A stretch of 64,000 nucleotides of DNA, from NCBI GenBank assembly GCA_013399115.1, contig VXAA01001306.1, positions 30,658 through 94,657 on the forward strand, read 5' to 3'. How positions within the stretch are numbered: the first letter of the stretch is position 1; every line of letters starts with the position of its first letter. The DNA is from Anseranas semipalmata (Eukaryota > Chordata > Aves > Anseriformes > Anseranatidae). Both the position numbers and the translations under genes were made by a program. Under the pieces are notes generated by a model. That model saw only the letters and a program-made list of their open reading frames with translations, searched no databases and was not told the origin of the DNA. This document shows positions 1-13,200 of this stretch, one piece after another.

Positions 1-3000
1 TGATCCAAATAGCTGACTTCACAGTCAGGTTATCTTTATTTGACTCAAATTCCTGTTCTGAAGACCACTGGAATCAAGATCTCCATGAAACTATACCCAG
101 TTTTGGATCAGACTCTCAGGGAGCTCTTCCCTCTTTGCAAGCCACAGCATGGCTAGATAGACTTGTCTTGATCCAGTTGCTTATTAGAGAATCTACATTC
201 AGGTACACAACAAAGCTCTGTACAGGCCTATCCTTTGTCCCCAGGGAAATCACTTTTCATTTCAGGTATGTTGATGGATCATAGGGCAACAGCTGCGGCA
301 CATAGGATGAGCTATTAGTGAGTTTGTCCCATAAGTTATCTGCACTTGAGATAGAAAGAAAAAAAGTTTCATTTGCCTTAAAGGCAGAAATGTTCCACCA
401 GAGTGGGATGATTGACTGACCTTGGAGCACTAAGGCTGATCATTTGGCACTAGTGTAAATGAAAAATTCATCATTACCGATGATTTTTGACTGCCCTAGA
501 AAAAAACAAATATTAATATGGTTTAATACAGTACAATTGAAAATCCAGAATGCAATAAAACTTTCATATCATGCTAGCACAGGGATTTCTTTGTAGTATT
601 AATTCAAAGAGTAGAATATTCTCTCTTTCTATTTCAAGTCATTCTTTCTGGGGCTGAAACAATATGGTATTTCATTTGAGTACCTTTCACTACCCGTTCA
701 ATACGGGGACTCACAGGTATTCTCCGTCTTTCATAAATGATGAAACTTATCTGCATCTTAGCACAAATTCTGAACACACAGTCCTTGGATTATTTCCCAA
801 ATAAATACTTTGATAGATGCAGTATAAGCGCAGCGGTCTATGAGGTACTTTGGCACTAGGCAACTCCACTCCAGAATAAAAGCAGAGAGAAAAAAAGGGA
901 TTCTTTACTGATACAGGTGATGGTGACCTTTACAGGCTTAGAGCCGATAAAGAGCCTAAGCCTATGACGTACAATCTCTGTACACAAGACCCTCAAAGGT
1001 CACGAGTCAAAGACAGCATTTCATATTCTTCCTATTCTGAAATTGGGAAGCCAGTTGTAGAAAGAAATAATAGTCTACCTTGGAATACTGTAAAGTATGA
1101 ATTGGCCACAGGGGATTCACATTTTCTAATTAAATGCCGATTAAAATCAATTAAAAAGCTATAGCAGTCCTGCACTAATGAGGGAAGTCATATTATTACC
1201 TCTGCATTAAGTACTGTATCATCCACTAATTCCACTTAATCACAGTGAATTTTTTGGGTTAATACAAGGACCTAGACTAATATTGCAGTAGATTTGAACA
1301 ATGAATTATACCGGTTCAGCGTTTCCTAGCCAAAGTAATATATTTTCCTGCATACTACATGTGATGGTGTCTCTAAATGGAATCTTGTGAAAATTGTAAG
1401 AGGTGTCACCTCAATTTTTTAATTCCATCACGTTTCAATAGTGTTTTTGAACTCTATGGATTAGCAGTAGTAAATTTCATTTGTCCTATTAAAACGCAGG
1501 TAGAATTATAAACTGGATTATACAAGATTTATAAAATTTTGCTACTGTGTCTTAAGGTGCTCAATAACAAACATGAAAAAGCACAAAAATGAAGCCAGTA
1601 TGCAATCTAATAAGAGAACAGAAATGGATATATTAATCCAAATGGTAGGAGAGGAGACAAAATGACCCAAACCTCCGCAAGGCCATATGATGTCTTAACT
1701 TTCCAAACACAAGAATTGTGAATGGGCAAGAAAACAAAGCTGGATCCCTCCATCTGGCTTACAGAAAGAGCAAATCATCTGGTAGTCTGGGTAGCACAGA
1801 CCCAGCTTCAAGCAAGGGCAGGAAAGTCATTCCTTCAAGAGTGCTCCAGGACAAGTTAGCCCTGGGCTAGGCTCAGATAGCCGATCAGCCACCTCACAAG
1901 CAAGTGAAATGCTGCAGATGAGGATCTTTCTTAATCAGCATTAATTTTGATAACACGTTTTGTTGGTTTTTTTGTTTTTTTTTTGCTTTGTAACTTGGCC
2001 CCATTATTGCAAACCTATGTTTCTGAGTAAGTGTGGTCCTTTACCCTTAGGAAGCGATGAAGCTGATTCTCCATAACGATCTACAGGCAGTGGGGTCCCT
2101 GCACCCCCAGGTAAAGGCGGATTTGTTACCCAAGGGTGCACTGGCAAATTCCTGGACAGCATCATCCCGCTGGACACGGGGCTGGGAGGTGTCTGAGCAT
2201 CTGCAGGAGCCTGTCCCAGAGCTGCACAAGTTTGTTTGCAGGAGTTTGACAAAGCTTGCCAACTTGTGGAGAGAAAGACTTGAGTCTGCTCGCCAACTGG
2301 AAACAAGAACAGTTGGGACCCAAAGCTCAGAACTCAGGCTTTGGGTTTCCCTTTTTGGCATGCTGCTGGTGTCTCATTTGTAACCTTGCTTCTTGTTGGA
2401 TTCACTCATACAAAACCTGTCTGGCTTGCTGAAGTGGCTGGATACCATGTATGTTAATGCCTTCCTAGGCAATGGAGTTTGCAATTAACTTAGAGTCCTG
2501 CACAGCCAGTGCACTTATTGAAGAGGCATTTCCTAGTGTGTACATCAGAGCTGAATTATAAGCTTCTCGCTCTTACTGGCCACTAAACATAAATGTGTCT
2601 TAAAATGCTTTATAGTGATTATAGCACTAGGCTGAATGGTGCTGACAATTTATTCATGGGTACTGATATGATCATTTTTAATGCGATTTCCATGCTTCAC
2701 CAAGCTTTTTTCCCCACCCTAAAGTGGGGTCTCTCTGGAAGACATGCTTCTTTGCACCATAATAACACAGAAAGCTTGAGCAGAAGAGTATCTATAGCTA
2801 TGTTTACAAACCTTATTGAAACTAAAATGGGAAAGGGAACAAATATTGCCTTGCAGGTTGGCACTGTTTGTCACACTAATACCTGATGGAGAACAGGTAC
2901 GATGGCAGCGCTGCTGCAAAGCGTTCAAGCAGCTGGGAACTGCCCCAGTGGCTCCCTCCCAGGGGTCTTGCAGCCCCTCTTCGCAAGGGTGCCCCGCACC

Positions 3001-3246
3001 AGCCACTCCCGCGCAGGCACCAGGAGCGGCACAGGAAGGTGGGAGAAGCCAAGCGCTTATCCCGATCCCTCGTTTAGAACATAAATTCGCCACTGCAAAG
3101 CCAGCGCTCCTGGCACTACACTTTATCCCCGGTTTAAACAGAGCACAGTGACGCAGAGAGAGGATGAGCAACTCATCCAATGATCTGTGGTGACTAGGGG
3201 AGCTGAACATGAGATAAACCCGATAATACGACTCTCACAAACTTAC
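1..3246. other. AT-rich non-coding stretch
   Basis: I see no supportable gene. Open frames are short and overlap on both strands. The stretch holds a T/TTTG-rich tract near 1957-1990, a 13-base inverted repeat at 1400-1412 and a GC-richer patch near 2050-2330 whose overlapping frames on both strands have no splice context. A second GC-richer patch near 2890-3120 carries a 163-codon minus-strand frame that resembles no family I know. It is most likely intronic or intergenic. Confidence 0.6.
1957..1990. repeat. T-rich (TTTG) low-complexity tract
   Basis: A run dominated by T with interspersed G, ending in ten consecutive T. It is ordinary low-complexity sequence; no retroposon body is recognisable next to it. 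Confidence 0.7.
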
Positions 3247-3390
3247 TGAGTACTGTATGACTCCGTGTATTTTTTACCGAACACCCAGACCCTCCTGAAC
3301 GTTGCTGACGTCTTGGCTGCGAGAACACCGGGGAAGGCTGGGCCCCGCCGCGGAGCCCCACGGCCCTTTGGGGCTGCAGTCCCACCTACC
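3247..3390 (-). other. Candidate internal exon, 144 nt
   Basis: On the minus strand a pyrimidine-leaning tract ending TTGGTTTGCAG precedes base 3390, and the segment ends at 3247 with TCA followed by the donor GTAAGT. Its length is 144 nt, an exact multiple of three. One frame is open throughout, entered after one base; it contains the residues GAPRRGPAFPG and ends KKYTESYST before the junction. The segment is much richer in GC and CpG than the AT-rich DNA on either side, as exons often are. I recognise no protein family, and the Pro/Arg/Gly-rich composition could simply reflect GC content. The strand matches the gene inferred to start at the right edge of the window, but no connection is shown. 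It may be a chance pair of splice sites. Confidence 0.25.
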
Positions 3391-4597
3391 CTGCAAACCA
3401 AGGCACGGACACCGCAACAATCCATGGCTTTTAGGGTTTGGTGACAGGAAAAAAAAAAATAAAATAAAATCAGAGAATGAACGAGAAGCATTAATGAGCA
3501 GACTAATAAACTGTAAAATTTCATTAAAACGAAACCTGTAGTGTTTATCTTCAGTTTCATCCTTGGGAAAATCATAGTCCCTCCAAAACCCTCTACCACA
3601 ATCACAAAGCTCACAGCCTGGGCAATTCAAATACTTTCTGTTCAAAGCGAGGAAACTAATCCATCCAAGTTCTCCTCATTTTGGGATGAGCCTTTATACC
3701 TAGATAAAGATGAAAATATGAAGAAAACCGGTAGTACAACATGCTACTGACAGAAACAGCACTTTGAATGGTGTACATGATCAGAAAATTTCCATTTGGC
3801 TTTTTATTATAAAGCTTGCTAACCCTTGCCAAGGCCGACAGAGAGAAGGAAATGGCGTGCGGCAGTCCAGGTTCATAGGGCAATTGTCGCTGTTTAGAGC
3901 TCATCATTTTTCCTCCCTTTCTTATGTCAGCCTGCTGGAGCTGACACTATGCATAACCAGTCCGCAACCACTTCCTTATCGCATTTGATTTCCCATGTTT
4001 CACACCATGGATTTTATCTTGCTAATGAAACCTAGGCTATTTGTCCTTAGGTATTTACATGGTCCCTATTGCTCGGGAGTCTGAAGACCTGAACATCTTA
4101 ATGGAGCCTTACAAATTCCACTGGCTGCTTCTGAGCCACCCGAGATGAAAATAAAGACTTTAAGTCATTCAGGCTGGGTCACTGGTGTTGTGTATCAATT
4201 ATGCAGATTTCCTCAAATGGATTCTGAAAGCATCTGTCACACATGAAAGAAAAGCTCTGTGAGCCTTTGCTAACAAAAATGTCTTTTGTTCCCTGACAAC
4301 TTTGTACATAAAGGTGTGAAACAAGACGGTTTAAAAAGGCCTTCCTACCACATCAAGCAAGCAAAGTGTATTGCATGGATGTGTGGAAGATAGCTTTTCA
4401 TATATTCTGAACACTGGATGGGATGACATGGGGGTTGAATATCCCCCTCCCCAGGACTCGCCCTGGGGCAGTTCTCACTGGGGGAACGACATAAAGGGAA
4501 CTCTGTTCCTTCCATGTGCACACAGGAACTCTCCTAGAGGAAACGCGCACAAGCACAAGGCTATAAAAGTTTCAAAGACTGTATAATGAGAGCGATA

Positions 4598-4665
4598 TGC
4601 TGATAATCAGCTTAATTCCCATTTCAAACACCTAAGTCCCTTTGTGAATCTGGCCCTATAGACTT
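4598..4665. repeat. Possible ancient interspersed-repeat fragment
   Basis: The segment reading AAGTCCCTTTGTGAATCTG is like a phrase that recurs in bird and reptile genomes in old, unclassified interspersed repeats. The judgement is from memory of such sequences only. The family cannot be named and the boundaries are approximate. Confidence 0.25.
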
Positions 4666-7600
4666 AATCCTGCGTATAGCTTAATTAGCTTAATTGTTGA
4701 CCACGTCTGGTAAAGGGAGGGTGAGCAGGACGATGTATGCTAGGGAAACTGTCCACACCAAGCAGGTCAAAGAAAAGCTTATGGTAGATGGGGCTTGGAG
4801 GGCTCTAAATGGAAACAGCTTTTTTTCAGAAACAAGAAGCCTGGGAAGAGGCTGCAGAAGTTTGTGTTCAGATAGGCAGAAGTAACTGGGACTGAATGAG
4901 GAGGAACCTTTTACAAGTTTTTCAGGACCAGAATGATCCCATGCCTAGGGCAGAGGATCGCTTTCACATTCTCGTCTTCAGACCAACGTCTAATTTCACT
5001 ATTTATGACCAGGAGAGTGAGCGTGTGAGGATCTTGTGACTTACTTCTGTTCACTATAGGAAGAGCACACCTCAGGCTTGGCTGTACTTCCTCCACGTGT
5101 CACTTTTCTTCATACTTTCATGGGGACAGCATAAAGGTACTTGTTCTTCTGTAGCTTTGGACATCTTGCAGGATCAAGATCACACTGCTTAGTAGGATTC
5201 AAACTACTGACATGCAGAAAACATCTGAGGCTGCTACTGGGGTCCTCACATGGAGGAGACTCCTAGAACCACAATAAAGGCTCTAGGACTAGACCTGCTT
5301 TAGATGCCTTTGCTGCATGCCCCTCTGACACTATGACTGACCTTAAATCACTACAGTTCGGATCCCTGAAGTCACATTTTCCATTATAAATTGCTAACAC
5401 CCTGGCAACAGAAGCACTCTACTATCTCCCTCTCTGTAAGAACAGTAACACAGAAATTGTCCCTGTCCAATGAATTTCTGGGAATGTATTTTCTGCTGCA
5501 TGCTAGCCTGCACTTTTACTTCACACAACAAAAGTCAGGTGTGTAATTAACTGAATATCTACCTATGACTAAGTAGCCATACAAACCTTTAATGAGGTGA
5601 TTGAGAATACCAGAACTGAAGTTGATTTTGGATTCTCCCCCCCAGTATACATGGTTAAATGAGGAGAGAGTTGGGTCTACCAAGCTGTCTGTTTGTAGAA
5701 GATACAATAAAAAAAACAAACAAACATAAGCTATCCATGCACAGTGAAGAATCCTTTAAATGTAACTTCTGTAAATATTTGCTCATCTAAAAAAATTCTC
5801 AATCCAGAGAGTTTGAGAAACAGAGTCTTGTTTTACTTGTCCTACTATAAAAAGAAGCGGAGCTTGCCCAACCTGATCAAGCTGCCTTTCTAATATTGCA
5901 AACGCGTATGGAATTGGTTTTTACATTTTCCCACGTTGTCCCAGAGGACAGCATCATATTTCATTATACACCAAAGCCACAAGCGTTTAAACAGACATAA
6001 AGTCATCCTGGCTGTTAGCTCATTATACAGTCATTCAGGCAAGGCAATTGAACTGGAGTCAAAAGTTAAGAGCAAGTATCAGGAATTTCAGTGAAAAGAA
6101 CCTTTCAAGAGCACAGCAATCATCAGCCATCCAAGATCTTCATAGCACAGTTGAACTTACCTGACTAACCAATACATTTAGGAGTTCAGAAAAGGAGAAG
6201 CAACATCCCTAAAACCCTCTCTCTGTCCCCCTAGCTGTGCTGTTGCTGTGGTTTGTGTAGCAGACGATCGATGTTTCCTTGGCTTTGCAGCCCTGGCTGG
6301 AGCTTGCACTCCCTCCTGCCCAGCACAGCACATCATGGGCAACTCTCCACAGGAGCTCAGCAAGGCTGCTCACCTACCATCCAGGCACTCTTTCCTTCTC
6401 AGCACGTGGCACAAAAGGTACATCTCCTGCTCTGGGCTGTATTCCTGAAAGCAGCACGAGTACAGACCAGCTTGAGACAGTCACTGAACCTATCAAGAGG
6501 GATTGGGGTCTTCCAGACTCCTAGAGCCAACTGCTTTAAGGGTTTGAACCAAAGCCTGAAGACGGAGACCCCAAATACAGTACTTGTAAGAGGCCAGTTC
6601 CATGCAGGACCAGTGTCACCAAGCCATCATGTTCTCAGAGTCGCCCACCTACCTCGGCGGTGCGGGAAACTGCTGACCTCTAAAGCAGCCCTCTGAGCAC
6701 AATGGCACTCTCCATTTAAAACTCTCATTTCACCGTCCATCGCGGTTAAACTAAGCAAAATGGCTGTCAAATACTCCACCCTGGCTACTTCATCTCTCTG
6801 TTATTTTGGCTCCTCACACCACACTCAGTTTAAAGCAGTAAGTATTAGCGTGTCTTTTTTTCATTATTTTCTTCCAGTGCTTTACAATCTGTTCTGCCAC
6901 TTCAGACAGGTGGTCTTTTTTGGTAGACCATGCATCTCATCATCTTCTCTGTCTCAAGAGTCTTTGACCTTCTGTACATGCTTTTCACGCATCTAGTTAA
7001 ATGGACATCTGTTTTCTCCTCCTTCCTCCTTATGGGAAGTTTTCAGCTAAGTGCTTATCAGACTCATCTCTAACAGCCATTCTGTAATTCCGAAGTAAGA
7101 TTTTTTTATTAGAATTTGTTTTGACAGATCATACAAAGCCCCTTCCTCTCTACAACACACTTGTTGAAGCTTGTTTTGCACTAGCAGTTATTCCCATAAA
7201 AGTGGACATATGCAAATGTTTTTTTTTTTCATTTAAGGAAGAGCTACATTAGAGTAATGACTACAGTGTTCATTAAAAACATCCTCATATACTTTTCCAT
7301 GACAAGACTGTGGTCCTGATTTGCAATAGGCACTCATTACAGCAAGCTTAATTGATGCTTTAACACTGGATCCTATTATCATTCACTATCTGCTAGTATA
7401 GTCAGTTGCTAGAGTTTATATTTCTCACAGAATTAGTGTTTAATTTTCTCCCAGTGTTACCTCCCATTAGTGGATTTAGCTCATCAGAAAATGCAGCAAA
7501 AAACACATGCAGCTCCCAGCCTCTGACTGGGCCATGTCAGTATTTTTCAGCTGGAATAAAAAGGAGGAGTGAAGGCAGCTTTTGGAAAGGTCCCCAAACT

Positions 7601-8996
7601 TACTTTCTGCAGGAATGGTATTTTTAAAATAAGTATTAATGAACATACACTTGGCACAAATCATTCCTAGGACATGGCAGCAGAGACATTACTGAATCGA
7701 GCTCCTTTCACTCAGAGCCACCCGCTACACCCTCAGGTTGCAGTCCTTTTTTCCGCTGTACTTTTCTGGTGCTGGCTGCATGACTGATTAACATGGAAAG
7801 GGTCTGCTTGGCTCAAGAGGTTGCATGGGACTCTACGTCAGCCTGGGGTTATTTCACACCAAAACGGTGCAAACACTTTGCACTTTTGCATCATGCTAAC
7901 CAAGAGGAGGACAAAGGTATTCAGAAGGTTGTAAAAATCCATCAGTGTTAAAGCTATTTAGAGTAATGTTTCCAAGGGGGTTGATTCACACTTTCTAAAG
8001 CAGGCGTTGAGAGAACGATTCTGTGACAGGATCCCACGGCTGCGATTGATCCCAGCGTGCAAACCTGACGCCGGTAAGGGCCAGGAGGAGCACAGGCACG
8101 TACCCGTGCTGCAGACGGGGGGCTCTCTGCGCCGAGGGCCCCCGCACGTCTCTGCTCAGAGCACGTCGCTCAGCACCATAGCACAGCAGACACAGGGCAG
8201 CATTTACCACTGGGTTCCTTGAACAAAGTCCCACGCTCCCTGCTTCGCCCTCTCGCAGGAAAGCCTGGGCACGGTAGCCCTCATGCCGGATGGTACAGCA
8301 CGTTGCTGCCGATACCCAATTTGACACTCATGAGTTCAGAGTCTGAATATTATGTTTTTAAACTGACCGGAGTTACGTAGATTTCAGTTACCGTTTTTTT
8401 GCAGCAGAGAAATACAGAAGCAATGTGGAACTCATTCTGAGACCGTGTGGGGAATCCAGAGACTCCCAATCCTTTCTGAAGAGGATTATCTGCATCCTCG
8501 TTCCCCTCTGCAGGGACAACGACAGACGCTGCTGCCATCAGGCTGTCTCCAATGCCCGTCACATCCAACAGACAAGTTCCCTGCTGACACAACTCCATTA
8601 AAACCAAAGAACTTTCCTCACCGGAGATTATAGTCCTAAAACTGTTTGCAAAGATTTCCCCAGAGAAAGAGCACAGATTGACCTTCAAAAGAAATTAAAG
8701 CCTTAGCCATTGATCAGCAATATCTGAAATCCAACAGCTGTATGCTCAGGGAGGACCAACACTTGGAAAAACAGTCCCATGTACCCTACAGAAAAAATCA
8801 CGCCTAAACACAAGCACACGTGGTTTTATGCTTAGTCCTCAGAGAGAGTACTGGCAGGTGCGGTGTTTCTGAATACACACCTGTTTGTTTCTAAGGTCTT
8901 ACACTAACTGAAGAGCCCACAGTAGACAAGCTATATAAAGATATGGGTACTCACTTGATTACTCAAACTACATTAAGTACACTGCCCAAACACTTT

Positions 8997-9011
8997 AAAA
9001 AAAAAAAAAAA
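8997..9011. repeat. A15 homopolymer
   Basis: Fifteen consecutive A. No SINE-like or processed-pseudogene body is recognisable upstream. Confidence 0.85.
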
Positions 9012-10173
9012 GAACTGAAGTGACACAGCATTCTAGTTAGGAAACTTCACCTGCAAAATTCAGGTTCCTGCATTTAAAGTAATTCACATTAACTTCTCCT
9101 GTGGTTTAACTTTCCCTACTATCTCTGCATACACATGCCTTAAGCATACAGTGAAGGGAAATCAAACCTAGAGCTTTTTTTCTTCCCAGCTTCCCCCTTC
9201 CTGATGTAATTTGCAATGAAACCAAGACCCTCTGTAGTTCACCGAAACTGCCACAGTTGCATCAGGGATTTATTTGCAACCTCATGTTTACTTTAACACA
9301 GTAACATGTGGAACCAGATATGTAAGAAGAAAAGGCTACAAAAAATAAACATCTGGTAAAAAAACGGAGGAGACAGGAGAGCTCAGTGCCTTGCACACAT
9401 CCTGAGCTGCTAACAGCTAGGTTTGCAGTTACGGTGGACAGGCTGCACCAGGGTTAGCTGGAATCCATCCCTGGGAAATTTTCCGAGTGCTGTCAACAGC
9501 ACGCCTGGGCTGGATCTTATTTTAGCCAACCAGCTTAACCAGCGTCTGTCTGAAGCCCGAAAGGCTGCACCCTCCTCCCCTCCCATCACGCCTCCCTCCC
9601 GAGGCCAAGAGGGAGAAGACCGTCCCCACATCTGCCACCGATTACAGGACAACCCCGTCCCCGGGTGAGCGGGGAGGACACAACACATGGGGAGCTATGC
9701 CCGGGGACCAGAAAATTCACTATGCAGGTAAGAACCTTGCTGCTCAGGTTGAACAAGCACAATGTCTTTGCTGTGTACTGACAAATAGCCTGGCTAGCTG
9801 TTGGTTTTGGATTTCCAAGTGTTTGCTGATTTTAGTCTGTTTGAAATACTATTAACAATACCAGATGCTGGGGACTTGGCATGATTTACCAAATGGACGC
9901 ACTTCCCCTGCGAGACAAGCAACAGAAACGCTGCCCCTCCAAGCAAAACTCTGCTGCTGAGACCCAGCAGGCCGGGCCAAGCCCCGTCAGCCCTGTCCCC
10001 AGCCGCTGCCCCTTGCCAGGGCAAGGCCGAGCCGAAGGAAAAGCCCTTCCTGCCAGCGCTCACGTTAGCAGGTCAGATCCAGCAAATATTTGCTGAGAGA
10101 TGAGGGAAAGAGATCTGGTATTCTGAGGGGTCGCTGGCTGACCATTCAAAGCCTCAGCGGACTAGGTACTTAC

Positions 10174-10284
10174 CAATTAAGTATAAGCCAACCTTGCATT
10201 TGTTTAAAAAATATGAAAGAAGCTTTGGTAAAATAAGAAATGTTTTTGCGTATCTTGGCCCATGCAATGATGTGTATTTTACAG
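10174..10284 (-). other. Candidate internal exon, 111 nt
   Basis: On the minus strand a near-ideal acceptor (a long C/T tract ending in ten T, then AG) precedes base 10284. The segment ends at 10174 with the donor ATTG|GTAAGTACC, also a close match to consensus. Length is 111 nt, a multiple of three, and two of the three frames are open throughout; one reads SLHGPRYAKTFLILPK in its middle. The pyrimidine tract is the complement of an A-rich run on the plus strand, so it could be accidental. The composition is AT-rich and not obviously coding, and I recognise no family. It could be a genuine exon of a minus-strand transcript, a non-coding RNA exon, or a pseudo-exon. Confidence 0.25.
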
Positions 10285-13200
10285 CTAAAAAAAAAAGAAG
10301 AGAGAAGAACCACTTTTTAGGCAAAAAAAGTGAAATCCTCTTTGCAGTTACTTTTAAAAGCAGTTTTGACAAACTGAAAAATGTTTCCTTTCTGAATGTT
10401 CCCTTCTCTTTCAGTAGCACAGAGCTAGGAAGACAGGGGGAACAGAGAAGCTTTTTCCACCCATTTTTTCTAAGACTTTTGATCACTTGGAACATATAGC
10501 AATAGGAAAATCGGGCAGTTCATGTCCAGGAAGGAGATGCGTTTGCATCAGCCAGTGGCAGCAGCCTGCGGGAGCCGCTGTATGAAATGCGCCTGAAACG
10601 TATGCAGTATGTGAAAAGAGATTTGGGTCAGCAGCAGTCATCTGGCCTGCATCTATGCCCACAGCAAGGACATTCAGAGAAGTCATTTACAGCAGAAAAT
10701 ATGCCTGAACAGGGCTGAGGAGCACTGTCAGCAGCGTTTTATGCTTTTTCATTACCTATTTAGGCACTGGCTGGGATGAGAACCCAAGCCTATGTCTACG
10801 TTCTTGGGTGGTATTTTCAGTCTGATCTGGAAACACATTTTCTTAAAGCTAGCTCAGATGAGTTTATGAAAATTGCAGTCACTCAGAGCTTATTGTTAAG
10901 GTCTTTTAGAAAAGGCCTTCAAATGGTTTGTTGGTTCTCTTTGATTTTTACAGAAAGAGGTGTCTCATCCACTTTGGTTCTCCTGCAGATCCCATTGGCC
11001 AGCCATGATAACCCTGCCAACGTGACGCCAAACAGCTTTCCGCCTCAGTTTCACCTTTGTAAATTTGGGCAAAAAATCTCCTTAGTATTTCTCCAGTGAA
11101 TGAAACCCTGCAACTCCAACGGTTCTCTCTATACTACTTGATTGCCATGTAGCAAGGCCTTAATCAATAATCAAAACAACAGCTTTGAATGCATACAAAT
11201 CACGTCAGTCCACTTCACTACAACTATAAGCTGTAGTTTATTTTTGAGCTGATAAACATTTCCCAACAGATTACGTGTTAGTGACACCACTGCAGATAAA
11301 ACAAGCTACCTTTACCCCGCGTTGCTTCCAGATGCTCAACAAAGTCTTAGTTACCTTTATGGATAGCCTGGGCATGTTATCTCTGCACCTGTATGAATGA
11401 TTTAACATACAGTGCTGTACGTTCAGCTTCACTGGTATGTAAGATATTACTCTTGAATATGCAGTCAAAATTTTTGATCAAAGCATAAACAGAATGAGAG
11501 ATCAACAGCTTCCATGCGGTTCTGCAGCTGGGTTTATTTAGCAGTTGCAGAGATTGTGTAGGAGTTTTCACTTTTTCCAATATAACCATTTCAGACTGTA
11601 TTTTCTCTCTATATCGAAGATTTATTCCAGGTTGTTTATTTGTTTTACACCTCTGAACCAGACACAACGTATGGAATGAAAATAAGTTCTGGGAAAGTCC
11701 TGCTGTTGGAAGAATATGGTGATCTCAGAAGAGTGATGTGTAGCCTTGTCATTTTGCCATATAGATATTATAGCCATAATTTCTTTGATGAAGCCAGAGA
11801 AAGATGCTACTGGTAAATCAGATTACAGGTTTGTAGACTTCATTTGGACAAAAATAAATAATAATAAAAAGCCACTACTTTCTCTTCCAAAGAAAGACAT
11901 ATATATATTGCTAGAGATAAAGCAACTCGTAAGATAATGCATTAGCAAAGCAGCAAGCACAATCCTGGTTAATGCACTATGTAATACCAATGGGAAAGGA
12001 CTGGGATATGGGAAGATGTTAACTTACAGCTAGATCTGACTGAAGATGATAGAGAGCCATACAGACGACAGATCTGAGGGACTTCAAAACAGGATTCAAG
12101 CAGAGTCGGTTCAGTCCCATTTTGGAGCCATTAGTGTCTTTGTTTCCAGCAGCTTCTGCCCTTCCCTCTCCATTCACACAGAGGCTGGAAGGCAGGGACT
12201 ATTTTAACTTTCTTGACTGCAGAAGAATAACATGGAAGAATTTCCTCTCAAATAAAAGGACCTGAATTTTAAGATCTCAGTCAGGCTGCTTTGTTTATAA
12301 GAACTACTAACGACCGAGTAAATCCCTGGCTCTGCATACATGCACGGAGAAACTAGAGCTGCTTCTTATATACCTCGGGAAGAGGAGGACAGGAGGCAGG
12401 GTTACAGCAGGAATCAAGCAGGTAATGCAAAAACAAAACAAAACAAAAAAACAAAAACAAACCAAATCAAAAAACCCCGCACAGCAACACACACTCAGTC
12501 CCTCTGATTTCCCACTGCTGTAAGAAGAGTCAAAGCCACGACACAGCAGTCCCACAGCACGACTAACAACAAACCTTTTAATTGCAGGTTGAGCCTCTGC
12601 TCTGTTAGTGCAAAGAAAGATCTAGAACACGTGTTTTGGCCAGCCTGTACTTGCAGGACACTAACCGAAAGCATCTCTGCTTCAGACGAATATAGCTGTA
12701 TGCAAGACCCTCCTCAAGGCATCTCTACACAGAGCTGTAAGATCTTTGCTCATGAATGCAAGACATGCAGTTTTCTGCAGCATATGGTAATGAATGAAAA
12801 TTTAATGGTAATCAAATCAAACCCAAGTGTTTTACAGAAAATCCCAAATTTTTATTTTCTTGGAAGCCTCTGAGCAGTGGCAGCCTCTCTCCCTCACCTG
12901 TAGCTGAGGTCTCAGCAGCGAAAACATCCCCGCGTGCAGGGCTGGCTTCCACCCTTGACAGCCTGACAAGGGTGGGTACGTGCTTCTGTCCAAGGACTGC
13001 ACTCCTCTCCCTGGGCCAGACAGATACTTGGAAAAGAAAAGGAAACTTCATATTCTCACCACACCCCATTTCCATGAAAAACTAAGCTGCCAAGCAGAGC
13101 TCTAAGAAGAAGCTTTGCATAGAGTATACAAAAGGAAAAAAAATCAGTATGGTTTCCTCATTGCGATGAGTTAATAAAAATACACTGTACTATATAGGGT

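Larger units (their letters stand above)
3391..10173. other. Non-coding stretch with isolated splice-like sites
   Basis: I see no gene I can support. It contains minus-strand donor consensus sites without a convincing partner acceptor (exon sides ending at 5045 and 6161, the latter TCAG|GTAAGTTC). A plus-strand donor after 9727 (TGCAG|GTAAGAAC) follows a short ATG frame beginning near 9690. An A15 run lies at 8997-9011. Moderately CpG-rich patches occur at 8040-8290 and 9940-10060. A motif near 4598-4665 resembles a very old amniote interspersed repeat. The frame on the minus strand at 8350-8688 has no ATG at its start and no splice support. Confidence 0.55.

Noticed and set aside
443..859. 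Two copies of TTTGGCACTAG (443-453 and 849-859), the 5' part of miR-96-like sequence
   Set aside because: The match stops after 11 bases, and neither copy sits in a foldable precursor hairpin.
2719..3210. 163-codon minus-strand frame
   Set aside because: It overlaps equally open plus-strand frames in a GC-richer patch, has no splice sites at its limits and no recognisable domain.
8350..8688. 112-codon minus-strand frame
   Set aside because: The first codon is TTG, not ATG, and neither end has a convincing splice site.
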